A DNA stretch of 46,065 bases from Olavius sp. associated proteobacterium Delta 1 (lineage in GTDB: Bacteria; Desulfobacterota; Desulfobacteria; Desulfobacterales; JAFDCJ01): the NCBI GenBank assembly GCA_902749685.1, contig CACVKW010000627.1:1-46065 (forward strand). The letters are read 5' to 3'. Shown piece after piece: positions 38,763 through 46,065 of this stretch (positions within the stretch are counted from its first letter, which is position 1; the number at the start of each line of letters is the position of its first letter). Below the pieces are notes generated by a model. The model did not search any database, was not told where the DNA came from, and saw nothing but the letters and a program-made list of their open reading frames with translations. The translations under genes were made by a program, and so were the position numbers.

Positions 38763-40421
38763 ATGCCAACCAACAGGAACATGACCGCGTCAGAAGTACC
38801 TTCAGACGTGGAGCGGATTGTTATCGATCCGATTACACGAATAGAAGGGCACCTGAAAATTGAGACGGAGATCAGCAACGGTCAGGTTGTCAATGCCTGG
38901 AGTTCAGGGACGCTATATCGCGGCATCGAGACCATTTTGCAGGGACGGGAACCAACAGACGCATGGCTTTTTACGCAACGACTTTGCGGCGTATGCACTT
39001 ACGTGCACGGCGCTTCCTCGGTCAGGTGTGTTGAGGATGCGTTAAATCTGAATATCCCACCGAACGCGCGCAACATCCGCAACTTACTAATGGGGGGTCA
39101 ATATGTTCATGACCATCCGGTTCATTTTTATCACCTGCATGCCCTGGATTGGGTCGATGTGGTCGATGCGCTGGGTGCAAATATCGGCGCTACTGAGAAT
39201 CTCGCCAGAACGCTATCGCCCAACGCTTTATTCATTGACTTTGACGATGTAAAAGCCCGCCTACAAAGTTTTGTCGACAGCGGTCAACTGGGACCTTTTG
39301 CAGGCGGTTACTGGGGACACCCTGCTTATATCCTTACCCCTGAGGAAAATTTGTTGTTCGCGGCCCACTATATCGTCGCTTTGCGACAGCAGGTCAAGGC
39401 CGCCAACATGCATGCCATTTTCGGAGCAAAAAATCCTCACCTGCAGAGCCTGAAAGTCGGCGGTGTTACCTGTAAACACGACATAACCGCTCAACGAATA
39501 GCCGAATTCAGGAATTTATTGGACGACATGCGGACCTTTATCGATACAGTTTACCTGCCGGATGTCGCGTATCTTGCGACCCGATACCGGGAATGGGCCG
39601 CATACGGTGGTTTCGGTAACTATATGTCTTATGGCGAATTCCCATCCGGTAACAATGAACCCGAGGATTTCTTTTTTGAGCGGGGTGTCATCTTTGACAA
39701 GGATATCGACCATGTTCAAGAGGTCGATTTAAACCAGATTTCAGAAGACGTTCGGCATAGCTGGTATGCGGGAAGTTCGCTGCATCCGTCTGAGGGAGAA
39801 ACTAATCCCAATTACACCGGTTACAATACGGCCGATGAGTACAGCTGGCTGAAAGCACCGCGTTATCAAAGCGAGCCCATGGAGGTCGGTCCCCTGGCCC
39901 GGATCCTGGTAGCCTATGGCAAAAATAACGAGCAAATCAAAACTGTCGTTGACGAATTCCTCTTTGCCACGGGACTGACGGTAGATGATCTGCATTCAAC
40001 ACTGGGCCGTACTGCCGCCCGGGCGCTGGAAACCAAAGTCATAGCTGATGAAATGGATGGCTGGTTGGATCAGCTGGTGGAAGGTGCCGGCACCCGGGTT
40101 ACCGTAAACATGCCGCTTCAGGCCGGCGGTGCCGGGCTAAATGAGGCTCCCCGCGGCGCACTCGGTCATTGGATCGCGATCGATAATCAAAAAATAGAAA
40201 ATTACCAGATGGTCGTTCCATCAACCTGGAATCTTGGGCCCAGATGCTCGGCCGGGAAAGAAGGTCCAGTTGAAGCGGCCCTGGTTGGCACCCCGGTAGT
40301 TGACTCGAGTATGCCTATTGAAATATTACGGACGGTTCATTCTTTCGACCCGTGCATGGCGTGTGCCGTTCATGTAATCGATAAACAGGCCGACAGAGTT
40401 TACGATATTAAGGTAACCTAA
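38763..40421 (+). CDS. NiFe hydrogenase large subunit (HynA/HyaB type)
   Basis: A 552-residue catalytic subunit. The N-terminal nickel motif is RLCGVCTYVHG (C75, C78), and the C-terminal motif is DPCMACAVH (C531, C534, H537), so all four nickel-iron ligands are present. A 15-residue tail after H537 would be removed by a maturation protease. Length and motifs fit group 1 respiratory uptake hydrogenases that oxidise H2 in the periplasm; the protein has no signal of its own and would be carried out by the Tat signal of the small subunit. AAGGA precedes the start. No protease, Hyp, cytochrome b or cytochrome c3 gene follows. Confidence 0.95.
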   Translation: MPTNRNMTASEVPSDVERIVIDPITRIEGHLKIETEISNGQVVNAWSSGTLYRGIETILQGREPTDAWLFTQRLCGVCTYVHGASSVRCVEDALNLNIPPNARNIRNLLMGGQYVHDHPVHFYHLHALDWVDVVDALGANIGATENLARTLSPNALFIDFDDVKARLQSFVDSGQLGPFAGGYWGHPAYILTPEENLLFAAHYIVALRQQVKAANMHAIFGAKNPHLQSLKVGGVTCKHDITAQRIAEFRNLLDDMRTFIDTVYLPDVAYLATRYREWAAYGGFGNYMSYGEFPSGNNEPEDFFFERGVIFDKDIDHVQEVDLNQISEDVRHSWYAGSSLHPSEGETNPNYTGYNTADEYSWLKAPRYQSEPMEVGPLARILVAYGKNNEQIKTVVDEFLFATGLTVDDLHSTLGRTAARALETKVIADEMDGWLDQLVEGAGTRVTVNMPLQAGGAGLNEAPRGALGHWIAIDNQKIENYQMVVPSTWNLGPRCSAGKEGPVEAALVGTPVVDSSMPIEILRTVHSFDPCMACAVHVIDKQADRVYDIKVT

Positions 40422-40515
40422 CCCGGACAAGCCGGAATTGAAAATTGAAGATTGTAAATTGAATATTTGTGGTTGTCGCTTCGCTCCCTTCATTTTAAAA
40501 TCGAAAGAATACCTT
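40417..40515. repeat. ~100-bp spacer repeat at the hydrogenase 3' end, copy 1
   Basis: The sequence after the large-subunit gene begins AACCCGGACAAGCCGGAATTGAA (23 bp; 40420-40442), continues with TTGAAGATTG-type units and TCGCTTCGCTC, and runs to about 40515. The reverse complement of 42140-42232 contains the same blocks in the same order. The hydrogenase stop codon (TAA at 40419-40421) overlaps its edge. Confidence 0.6.
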
Positions 40516-40625
40516 CAATATTCAATCATTATGCACTTGTCAGGCCTCATTTATGTTTTAATTTAACTTGATGATTCAATCAAATTACTTAAATCGTTTT
40601 GCATATAAGAGGTCAAAAAAATATT

Positions 40626-40817
40626 ATGAAACAAAATAATTATATATATTTTCCGATGATGACGGTTGGTGAAGCGGCTAAATATTTAGGTGTCGGCCGC
40701 AAGGTAATTTATCAGATGATCGAATTCGATCAGATTCGAGCGGTGCGGGAAAACCGGGCCGTTCTGGTTGAAAAACGTAGTTTGGATGAGTTTCGAGCGT
40801 CGGGGCAACTAACCTAA
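40626..40817 (+). CDS. small excisionase/MerR-type helix-turn-helix protein
   Basis: A 63-residue protein with a single winged helix of the HTH_17 (excisionase-like) type: MTVGEAAKYLGVGRKVIYQMIEFDQI, then a wing ending ENRAVLVEKRSLDEFRA. The ATG at 40626 was chosen; AGAGG lies about 14 bases upstream. Such proteins are excisionases, plasmid regulators or, in Desulfobacterota, standalone regulators (TupA/ModE-like N-terminal modules). No integrase is nearby, so a phage role is not supported. It lies 204 bp after the hydrogenase genes on the same strand. Confidence 0.8.
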   Translation: MKQNNYIYFPMMTVGEAAKYLGVGRKVIYQMIEFDQIRAVRENRAVLVEKRSLDEFRASGQLT

Positions 40818-40832
40818 TTTTGCCACAAAATA

Positions 40833-41753
40833 TCACAGGGCCCGGTATTTTTTGCGTCTTTCCTTAAACCTTCCATTCAAACTGCGTTTGACGTTGTCCT
40901 TGAAGGTCTTTGATTTGGAATTGATAACTGTGTAACTGTATTTGAGGTTTTTTTCCACCATGTCCGGATAGTTTTTAATATTGTTACGCAATTTGACACT
41001 GTTGGATGTGACTTTGCGAATGAGGTCAATTTCTTTACCAATTACCTTTGTCTGCTTATTTTTGATGGCATCCAGAAAATCGTGTCGATCATTTTTGCAG
41101 GATGCATAACTCACTACCTTTCCCATTTGGGCCAGGCGGTGTCCATCACTACCGCCGGTTATCCCGATATCCAAATTGAAACCCAGTAACGCGCTGCGCA
41201 GATTCCATTTGTTAAGATTTTCGGCATTAATGGCCTCGATGCCGTCAACCATTTTGAATAGACGGTCCAGTCTTTCTTCCGAGAAGTAAGAATTGTGAAT
41301 ACCGGTAAAGGTGGCACTGTAAGGATGGGGGAAAACAACAACCGATTCGAAGGCCCGGGCCCGTTCAATGATTTCCTCCATTTCCAGTGAAGTTGAGCTC
41401 ATGATATCGTGGCCCATATTGGGCTGCAGATCATTTTTATAAAATGATTTCATGCCCTTAACGTCATAAAAATATACAAGGATATGGGTTCCTTCCTTAG
41501 AGGTAATTTCAATCCCCGGTATGCTCAAAATGTTTTTGTATCGATCAAGCTCAACTGCCCCTTGAATCTCATTGTGATCGGTGACGGCGATACCGATGTT
41601 CAATTCCCGGGCTCTTTTTACGATGGCAGCGACTGAATTAAATCCATCTGAGTAATGTGTATGAAAATGTGGATCGACGACCGTATAATGTTGGGTTAAT
41701 TCATCGAGGTTGGGTCGCTCAAACAGGATCTTGTGAGGATTTTGTGTATTCAT
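40833..41753 (-). CDS. PHP-domain metal-dependent phosphoesterase
   Basis: A 306-residue cytoplasmic protein. PHP metal ligands are all visible: HFHTHYSDG (H29, H31, D36), TDHNE (H60), IEITS (E82), PHPYS (H143) and GSDGH (D203, H205). The family hydrolyses phosphoesters, including 3'-5' oligonucleotide and nucleotide substrates (RNase AM/TrpH branch). The last 60 residues are Lys/Arg-rich, suggesting nucleic-acid contact. It is convergent with the helix-turn-helix gene. No clear ribosome-binding site is seen before the start at 41753. Confidence 0.85.
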   Translation of the reverse strand: MNTQNPHKILFERPNLDELTQHYTVVDPHFHTHYSDGFNSVAAIVKRARELNIGIAVTDHNEIQGAVELDRYKNILSIPGIEITSKEGTHILVYFYDVKGMKSFYKNDLQPNMGHDIMSSTSLEMEEIIERARAFESVVVFPHPYSATFTGIHNSYFSEERLDRLFKMVDGIEAINAENLNKWNLRSALLGFNLDIGITGGSDGHRLAQMGKVVSYASCKNDRHDFLDAIKNKQTKVIGKEIDLIRKVTSNSVKLRNNIKNYPDMVEKNLKYSYTVINSKSKTFKDNVKRSLNGRFKERRKKYRAL

Positions 41754-41771
41754 AAATCAATAAAAATAATT

Positions 41772-41809
41772 AAAAGCGGCTTCAATATAAACGCAACGAA
41801 ACCGCTTTT
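41772..41809 (-). terminator. candidate intrinsic terminator
   Basis: On the minus strand a 12-bp stem (one G-U pair) joins AAAAGCGGTTTC with GAAGCCGCTTTT across a 14-base loop and is followed by AATTATTTTTATT. It lies after the transferase gene (42192-43571) and just before the PHP gene. On the plus strand the stem has one mismatch and a longer T run, so it may work in both directions. Confidence 0.55.
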
Positions 41810-42139
41810 TCTTTTTTATGGATTAATAAAGATGTTCGGCGCCTGTTGTTTCTGAAGGATTCTATATCTATATTAAGCATCTAAAATTAATTAATATTTC
41901 TCACAGAAACGCACCTGTCAGGCTATTTCAATTACTGGTATCGAATTTTTGGCCTCATATACTATCGGGAAAAACCGCTAAAACTTTAGCGATAATTTCT
42001 CCGCCTTGTAAAATAAGAGATCAGGTGGGAATAAACCATTGCTGGTCATTGAAATCTGAAACGCTCAATTAGGCCCTATTTATTCAAATCCCATCATATT
42101 TGCACATAATTTATGCTGTAGCCGGGTTGAATATTTTAG

Positions 42140-42232
42140 CAATGCCATCGATTTGAATTGAAAAGACAGAGCGAAGCGATACAAAAAATCTTCAATCTTC
42201 CATCTTCAATTCCGGCTTGTCCGGGTTGGGTT
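42140..42232. repeat. ~100-bp spacer repeat at the transferase 3' end, copy 2 (inverted)
   Basis: TTCAATTCCGGCTTGTCCGGGTT at 42205-42227 is the exact reverse complement of 40420-40442. The neighbouring ATCTTCAATCTTCC units and GAGCGAAGCGAT (42169-42180) match copy 1 too. Its right end encodes the last residues (PNPDKPELKMED) of the transferase. The rest of the 438-bp spacer down to the PHP gene is AT-rich, with only the terminator recognised. Confidence 0.6.
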
Positions 42233-43571
42233 TTCCCTTTTCACGACGATACCACTGTGAAAGGCGTTGGGGAGAGATACCGAGGTAGTATGCGATGACA
42301 ATGATCTGATTAAGCAGCCAGGTTTTTAATATACCAAAATTTAACCATCGGCGGGGTGAAGTTTGCACGGATTCCGGCAAAATAACAATTTTGCCTTTTT
42401 GTTTTAGTCGCCGGACCAATTCGAAGTCTTCCATAATCGGATATCCCGGATATCCTCCGATTTCATGGAAAAGATTGCGGGAGACAAACAACGCCTGATC
42501 ACCGTATGGCATCTGAAAAAAACCTGATCGCCAATTGGCAAACCGCTCAATGAAGCGGAGGCCACCGGCGTCCGAATCGATGCCCAGTGCAAATGCTCCA
42601 GCACTAACTTCATCCCGGGCCAGCGCTTCCAGCACACAGGTTTCGAAATTTTCCGGTAGACGAGTATCGGCATGCAGAAACAAGAGTACATCACCGGTTG
42701 CCGCCGCCGCACCGGTATTCATTTGTGTTGCTTTGGAAGCTGCTGATGTCAGGACGCTAACATCCATTGATTTTGCTATTTCTACTGTTTGGTCTTGACT
42801 GCCCCCATCAACTATAATGATTTCCGTTTGCCTGTATTTTTTGAGTTTTGAAATGGTTGCTTTAATGGCCTGGGCTTCATTTAAGGTTGGTATGATCACG
42901 GATATGAGTTTGGATGGAGTTGATGGCGACTCCAAGCCCGCCGCTTGATACCATACGATTAGATCCTCGGGCCGATCCACATCCCGCAGCGTATCGAGGA
43001 GGTTATAATTCAGCCCTAATTTATTTGCGATGCCAAGTGTTTGCGGCAATACCCTATCTGTGCCCCAACTGATATCGTTAAATAACTGTGGATTCCAATG
43101 CCTGAAAGTTTTCCGTCGCACCCCGATTAGATAATAGCCCCCATCACCTGCTGGTCCTAGAACCAGATCATTTTGACTTAGTGCCTCAAACGCTTTTTGC
43201 ATGATATCTGTGCTGATATCCGGGATATCGGATCCGATAATCACCACGGTTTCGCATCCCTGCCCAAAGGCGTCCTGCAGTGCGCGCCCCATCCGAAGGC
43301 CGATGTCACCGCTGCCCTGGTGACAATATGAGAACCCGGGCCCGAGCCATTCCGTCATTAGCTTTTCGCTGCCGCCCTCATAGCGGACTTCGGCCGTTAA
43401 CTGGTGTAATTCGCGCAGTTCGTCTACCCTTGACCTGATATGTTCGGTCATTTGACGCTGGAGTTCGGCAGCACCCTCTGCCCCCAGCTCCGGTATCATG
43501 CGGGTTTTGGTAGTACCGGGTTCCGGATAGCGGGTAAATATTATTAGTCGTTGTTGTAATTCCTCAGGCAT
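42192..43571 (-). CDS. fused TIGR04282 transferase and TIGR04283 glycosyltransferase-2 protein
   Basis: A 459-residue protein made of two domains. Residues about 5-210 are a DUF2064/TIGR04282 nucleotidyl/glycosyltransferase-A-like domain (IIFTRYPEPGTTKTRM at the start; IIGSDIPDIS; VLGPAGDGGYYLIG). Residues 222-450 are a family 2 glycosyltransferase of the TIGR04283 type (ISVIIPTLNEAQAI; IIIVDGGSQDQT; FLHADTRLPENF; YGDQALFVSRNLF; MEDFELVRRLKQKG). In many genomes these are separate adjacent genes near radical-SAM/selenodomain proteins; here they are one chain. The start at 43571 was preferred because homology begins there, though the frame is open to 43664. The last 12 residues are encoded by a dispersed repeat. 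Confidence 0.88.
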   Translation of the reverse strand: MPEELQQRLIIFTRYPEPGTTKTRMIPELGAEGAAELQRQMTEHIRSRVDELRELHQLTAEVRYEGGSEKLMTEWLGPGFSYCHQGSGDIGLRMGRALQDAFGQGCETVVIIGSDIPDISTDIMQKAFEALSQNDLVLGPAGDGGYYLIGVRRKTFRHWNPQLFNDISWGTDRVLPQTLGIANKLGLNYNLLDTLRDVDRPEDLIVWYQAAGLESPSTPSKLISVIIPTLNEAQAIKATISKLKKYRQTEIIIVDGGSQDQTVEIAKSMDVSVLTSAASKATQMNTGAAAATGDVLLFLHADTRLPENFETCVLEALARDEVSAGAFALGIDSDAGGLRFIERFANWRSGFFQMPYGDQALFVSRNLFHEIGGYPGYPIMEDFELVRRLKQKGKIVILPESVQTSPRRWLNFGILKTWLLNQIIVIAYYLGISPQRLSQWYRREKGKPNPDKPELKMED

Positions 43572-43821
43572 TGGGTGGTTCCGAGAATACCATAAACATG
43601 CAGTCTTGACTGAGTTGTTGATTCTGGCCACACAAATCCTGCCGCGGCGGGATTGCAAGGCCAAGGATAACGCACTGACGTGCTTTTGCCTTTCTCAGTT
43701 TGGAACGAAGTAATCCAAGTCATCCCGTGGTAGGCACGGGGTGGCAGTTGACCCCGCAACCAGATGAAAGTGAGACCGGATTTGATTTGATGGTTCATTG
43801 CTCATAACAGGAAAATGTGAG

Positions 43822-43941
43822 ATGAACAAGAGCAATAAAGTAATAAAAATTCTTGTAATTCGGACGCTGATGGTTATATTGCTCCTTCCGGTTTGTCCGG
43901 AAATAAAAGCAGTTGAGGAAATATTTACGTGCCGAAATTAG
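43822..43941 (+). CDS. possible 39-residue leader-like small protein overlapping typA
   Basis: ATG at 43822 opens a 39-codon frame that ends at 43941, 13 bases inside the typA gene (GTG at 43929). The peptide has a basic start (MNKSNKVIKILVIR) and a hydrophobic run (TLMVILLLPVC) like a signal or lipoprotein leader. AGGA lies about 9 bases upstream. It could be a truncated gene, an upstream ORF coupled to typA, or chance. The predicted promoter at 43853-43880 lies inside it. Confidence 0.3.
   Translation: MNKSNKVIKILVIRTLMVILLLPVCPEIKAVEEIFTCRN
43853..43880 (+). promoter_or_regulatory. sigma-70-type promoter candidate for typA
   Basis: TTGTAA (43853-43858), 16 bases, then TATATT (43875-43880), about 48 bp before the GTG start of typA. 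If used, the small ORF at 43822 would not be on this transcript. Confidence 0.4.
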
Positions 43942-45767
43942 TGACAAATGAAAATTTGAGAAACATTGCCATCATCGCCCATGTTGACCACGGCAAAACC
44001 ACGCTGGTGGATGCCATGTTCCGGCAAAGCGGTCTGTTCAGGGCTGACCAGGAGGTCGACGAACGGCTGATGGACACCCTCGACCTGGAAAAAGAGCGTG
44101 GCATTACCATTGCAGCCAAAAATTGCTCGGTCCTGTGGGATGGAGTCAGAATCAATATTATCGACACGCCCGGCCACGCGGATTTTGGCGGTGAAGTGGA
44201 GCGGGCCCTGTCCATGGCCGACGGTGCCATCCTGCTGGTGGATGCCTCGGAAGGCCCGTTGCCCCAAACCCGGTTCGTTCTTAAAAAGGCCCTGGAAGCC
44301 GGCCTTAAGATTGTGGTGGTCATCAATAAAATCGACCGCAAAGATGCCAGGCCGGAAGCGGTCCTCGATGAGATTTACGACCTGTTGATCGATCTGAATG
44401 CCACCGAAGAGCAGCTTGAATTCCCCCTGCTCTATGCCGTCGGCCGGGATGGAATCGCCGCAAAAACTCTGGAAGAGCAGGGCCGGAACCTGCATGTGCT
44501 TTTCGATACCATCATTGAGGTGATCCCCGGACCGACTTATGATCGCAGTGCGCCGTTTCAGATGCTCGTTTCGGATCTGGGCTACTCGGATTATCTGGGC
44601 CGCCTGGTCGTCGGAAGAATTTCAAACGGAACGGCCCGGTCGAATGACAACCTGGTGTGCCTGGGCGAAAACGGACGCAGCTTACCGCTCAAAGTTACGA
44701 AACTCCAGGTTTATGATGGCATGCAGCTAAAGGACGCAGACGAGGTGCAGTCCGGGGATATCGTCGTGCTGGCCGGCATTGACGATGTCAAGATCGGCGA
44801 TACGATCTGCAATCAGCAGGCGCCGCTGGTACTGCCGCGCATTAGTGTGGATGAACCGACAGTGTCCATGAAGTTTAGCTTCAATAACTCGCCATTTGGG
44901 GGCCGGGAAGGAAAAATTATCCAGTTCAGTCGCATTCGGAAGCGTCTGCAAAAAGAGACCCTGGTCAATGTGGCCATTGAAGTGGCCGACACTGAAGAGC
45001 GGGACAGCGTCCTGGTCAAGGGCCGGGGGGAGTTTCAACTGGCCATCCTGATTGAGACCATGCGCCGGGAAGGATATGAATTTTGCGTTGGTAGGCCCCG
45101 GGTAATTTTTCGTTATGAAAACGGTCAAAAACAAGAACCCATGGAGCGCCTGCTGGTTGACTGCAAAGAACGCTTTCTGGGAGTGGTGACGGAAAAACTG
45201 TCTTTACGCAAGGGCAAGATGACCAACCTGATCAACAACGGCAAGGGACGGGTACGTATTGAGTTTTCGGTGCCGGCCCGCACGCTGATCGGATACCGCG
45301 ATGAGTTTCTGACCGATACCCGGGGTACCGGTATCATGTATTCCTTATTCGACGGCTACAATCAATTCCGGGGAGAGTGTCCCAGCCGGTTTACCGGCTC
45401 GATTGTGGCCGACCGGACCGGAAAGGCTGTGGCCTATGCCTTGTTTAACCTGGAGCCCCGTGGACGGCTCTTTTTGTTGCCGGGTGATCCGTTTTATGAG
45501 GGCATGATTGCCGGCGAACACAATCGCAGCCAGGATATCGACGTCAACCCCAGCAAGGAAAAAAAACTGACCAACATGCGGGCCTCCGGCAAAGACGATA
45601 ACGTCATCCTGTCACCCATCAAACCGTTCACATTGGAACAGGCCATCAGCTTTATCCGTGAAGACGAACTGCTGGAGGTCACCCCCCAATCCGTGCGCAT
45701 GCGCAAGGCCGTGCTGTCGGCTCAGAAACGCCACACCCTGCGCGGCGCCAAGATGAAAAGTAGCTAG
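43929..45767 (+). CDS. typA: translational GTPase TypA/BipA
   Basis: A 612-residue ribosome-associated GTPase of normal length. The G domain has G1 AHVDHGKTT (17-25), the switch region ERGITI, G3 DTPGHADFGGE and G4 NKIDR. A beta-barrel domain, an EF-G-like domain (SFNNSPFGGREGK) and the TypA-specific C-terminal domain (RGTGIMYSLFDGYNQFRGE; TNMRASGKDDN) follow. The GTG start at 43929 has TTGAGGAA upstream at 43913-43920. BipA helps ribosome assembly and stress and cold adaptation. It is a single-gene unit here, convergent with the SDR gene. Confidence 0.96.
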   Translation: MPKLVTNENLRNIAIIAHVDHGKTTLVDAMFRQSGLFRADQEVDERLMDTLDLEKERGITIAAKNCSVLWDGVRINIIDTPGHADFGGEVERALSMADGAILLVDASEGPLPQTRFVLKKALEAGLKIVVVINKIDRKDARPEAVLDEIYDLLIDLNATEEQLEFPLLYAVGRDGIAAKTLEEQGRNLHVLFDTIIEVIPGPTYDRSAPFQMLVSDLGYSDYLGRLVVGRISNGTARSNDNLVCLGENGRSLPLKVTKLQVYDGMQLKDADEVQSGDIVVLAGIDDVKIGDTICNQQAPLVLPRISVDEPTVSMKFSFNNSPFGGREGKIIQFSRIRKRLQKETLVNVAIEVADTEERDSVLVKGRGEFQLAILIETMRREGYEFCVGRPRVIFRYENGQKQEPMERLLVDCKERFLGVVTEKLSLRKGKMTNLINNGKGRVRIEFSVPARTLIGYRDEFLTDTRGTGIMYSLFDGYNQFRGECPSRFTGSIVADRTGKAVAYALFNLEPRGRLFLLPGDPFYEGMIAGEHNRSQDIDVNPSKEKKLTNMRASGKDDNVILSPIKPFTLEQAISFIREDELLEVTPQSVRMRKAVLSAQKRHTLRGAKMKSS

Positions 45768-45870
45768 CCCTTAATATTTAAACTCAATCCAGTTCCAATT
45801 TTCTACAGCTGATATAACATTTCTAATAGGGACAGATCCGCCAAAAAGTGATTGACGATATCATGAATTC

Positions 45871-45963
45871 ATAACCCGTTCAGAATGCGAATCCCTAATT
45901 CGCGGATACTGGTATACAGGGGCGTGGATTTGATCCCCAGTTTTCCGGTCGCACCGCCTATCA
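45871..45963 (-). pseudogene. possible short coding remnant after the SDR gene
   Basis: Directly after the SDR stop, a different minus-strand frame reads IGGATGKLGIKSTPL, then YTSIRELGIRILNGL and a TGA near 45870. The composition looks protein-like, but I do not recognise a family and there is no start of its own. It may be the tail of another decayed gene or chance. The rest of 45768-45870 shows nothing recognisable. Confidence 0.25.
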
Positions 45964-46065
45964 AGTGTTCATTCCGCCGTCCGCCATAAAGATGCTTCCA
46001 GTCGAGTAGCTGCTTTGGTCGGAAGCAAGGAAAAGCACCATTTTTGCGATTTCCTCAACTCTGGC
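45961..46065 (-). CDS. short-chain dehydrogenase/reductase (SDR), C-terminal end only
   Basis: The minus strand reads 34 codons to a TGA at 45961-45963: VEEIAKMVLFLASD, then SSYSTGSIFMADGGMNT. This is the standard end of classical SDRs (E-I-A-x-x-x-x-F-L-x-S-D ... S-Y-x-T-G-x-x-x-x-x-D-G-G). The gene continues beyond the right edge, so the Rossmann fold and YxxxK motif are outside the window. Substrate unknown. Confidence 0.85.
   Translation of the reverse strand, partial: ARVEEIAKMVLFLASDQSSYSTGSIFMADGGMNT

Noticed and set aside
40626..40817. prophage excisionase
   Set aside because: The HTH type fits, but there is no integrase, att duplication or other phage gene in the window.

Overview
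The window looks like a chromosomal piece of an anaerobic, probably marine or sediment, Desulfobacterota (Desulfobacterales-like) bacterium. This is inferred from the gene mix: a periplasmic NiFe hydrogenase pair, a non-pyrrolysine MttB-type methyltransferase, sensor proteins built from tandem substrate-binding domains, many ABC uptake systems, and intergenic spacers full of short degenerate repeats. No rRNA, complete tRNA, CRISPR array, transposase or phage gene was seen. About 34 genes are supported, plus two clear gene remnants.

Left part (1-12.4 kb): a remnant of a sugar-isomerase-like TIM-barrel gene, an intact relative of that family, an MmgE/PrpD protein, a universal stress protein translationally coupled (ATGA overlap) to a cupin with the metal-site pattern of DddQ-type DMSP lyases, a five-domain oligopeptide-type ABC transporter (fused double ATPase, two permeases, Tat-exported binding protein), and an MttB-family methyltransferase. 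Together these suggest scavenging of peptides, sugars and methylated osmolytes.

Middle (12.4-24 kb): a three-gene sensory operon. Gene one is a 1758-residue membrane receptor with four tandem periplasmic binding-protein-like domains, a second extracytoplasmic domain and two PAS domains, but no kinase, cyclase or other output. Gene two is a secreted sugar-type binding protein. Gene three is a 1463-residue hybrid histidine kinase (Cache-like, HAMP, 2 PAS, HisKA, HATPase, 2 REC, HPt). The second REC domain of the kinase has an in-frame insert that looks like intergenic repeat DNA.

24-29 kb: housekeeping and accessory genes (EamA transporter, GDSL esterase, Tat-exported M15/DUF882 peptidase, a C-terminally short PLP decarboxylase with a CMD partner, and a hypothetical protein).

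29-36 kb: an amino-acid cluster on the minus strand. It has a D-cysteine desulfhydrase/L-cysteate lyase family enzyme, a D-threonine aldolase/D-serine dehydratase family enzyme, a glutamate/aspartate-type ABC importer and an Asp/Glu racemase family protein, together suggesting uptake and breakdown of D-amino acids or related acidic or sulfonated amino acids.

36-46 kb: UbiG-like methyltransferase, a Fis-type helix-turn-helix remnant and a sigma-54-like site upstream of a HynAB-type NiFe hydrogenase pair, an excisionase-like DNA-binding protein, a PHP phosphoesterase, a fused TIGR04282/TIGR04283 transferase, TypA/BipA, and the end of an SDR oxidoreductase.

The most unusual non-coding signals are: (1) two inverted copies of a ~121-bp element with 12-bp terminal inverted repeats whose end provides the stop codon of both dcyD-like and ubiG-like genes; (2) a ~100-bp repeat in inverted copies at the 3' ends of the hydrogenase and transferase genes; (3) two mutually exclusive hairpins between the hydrogenase subunit genes.
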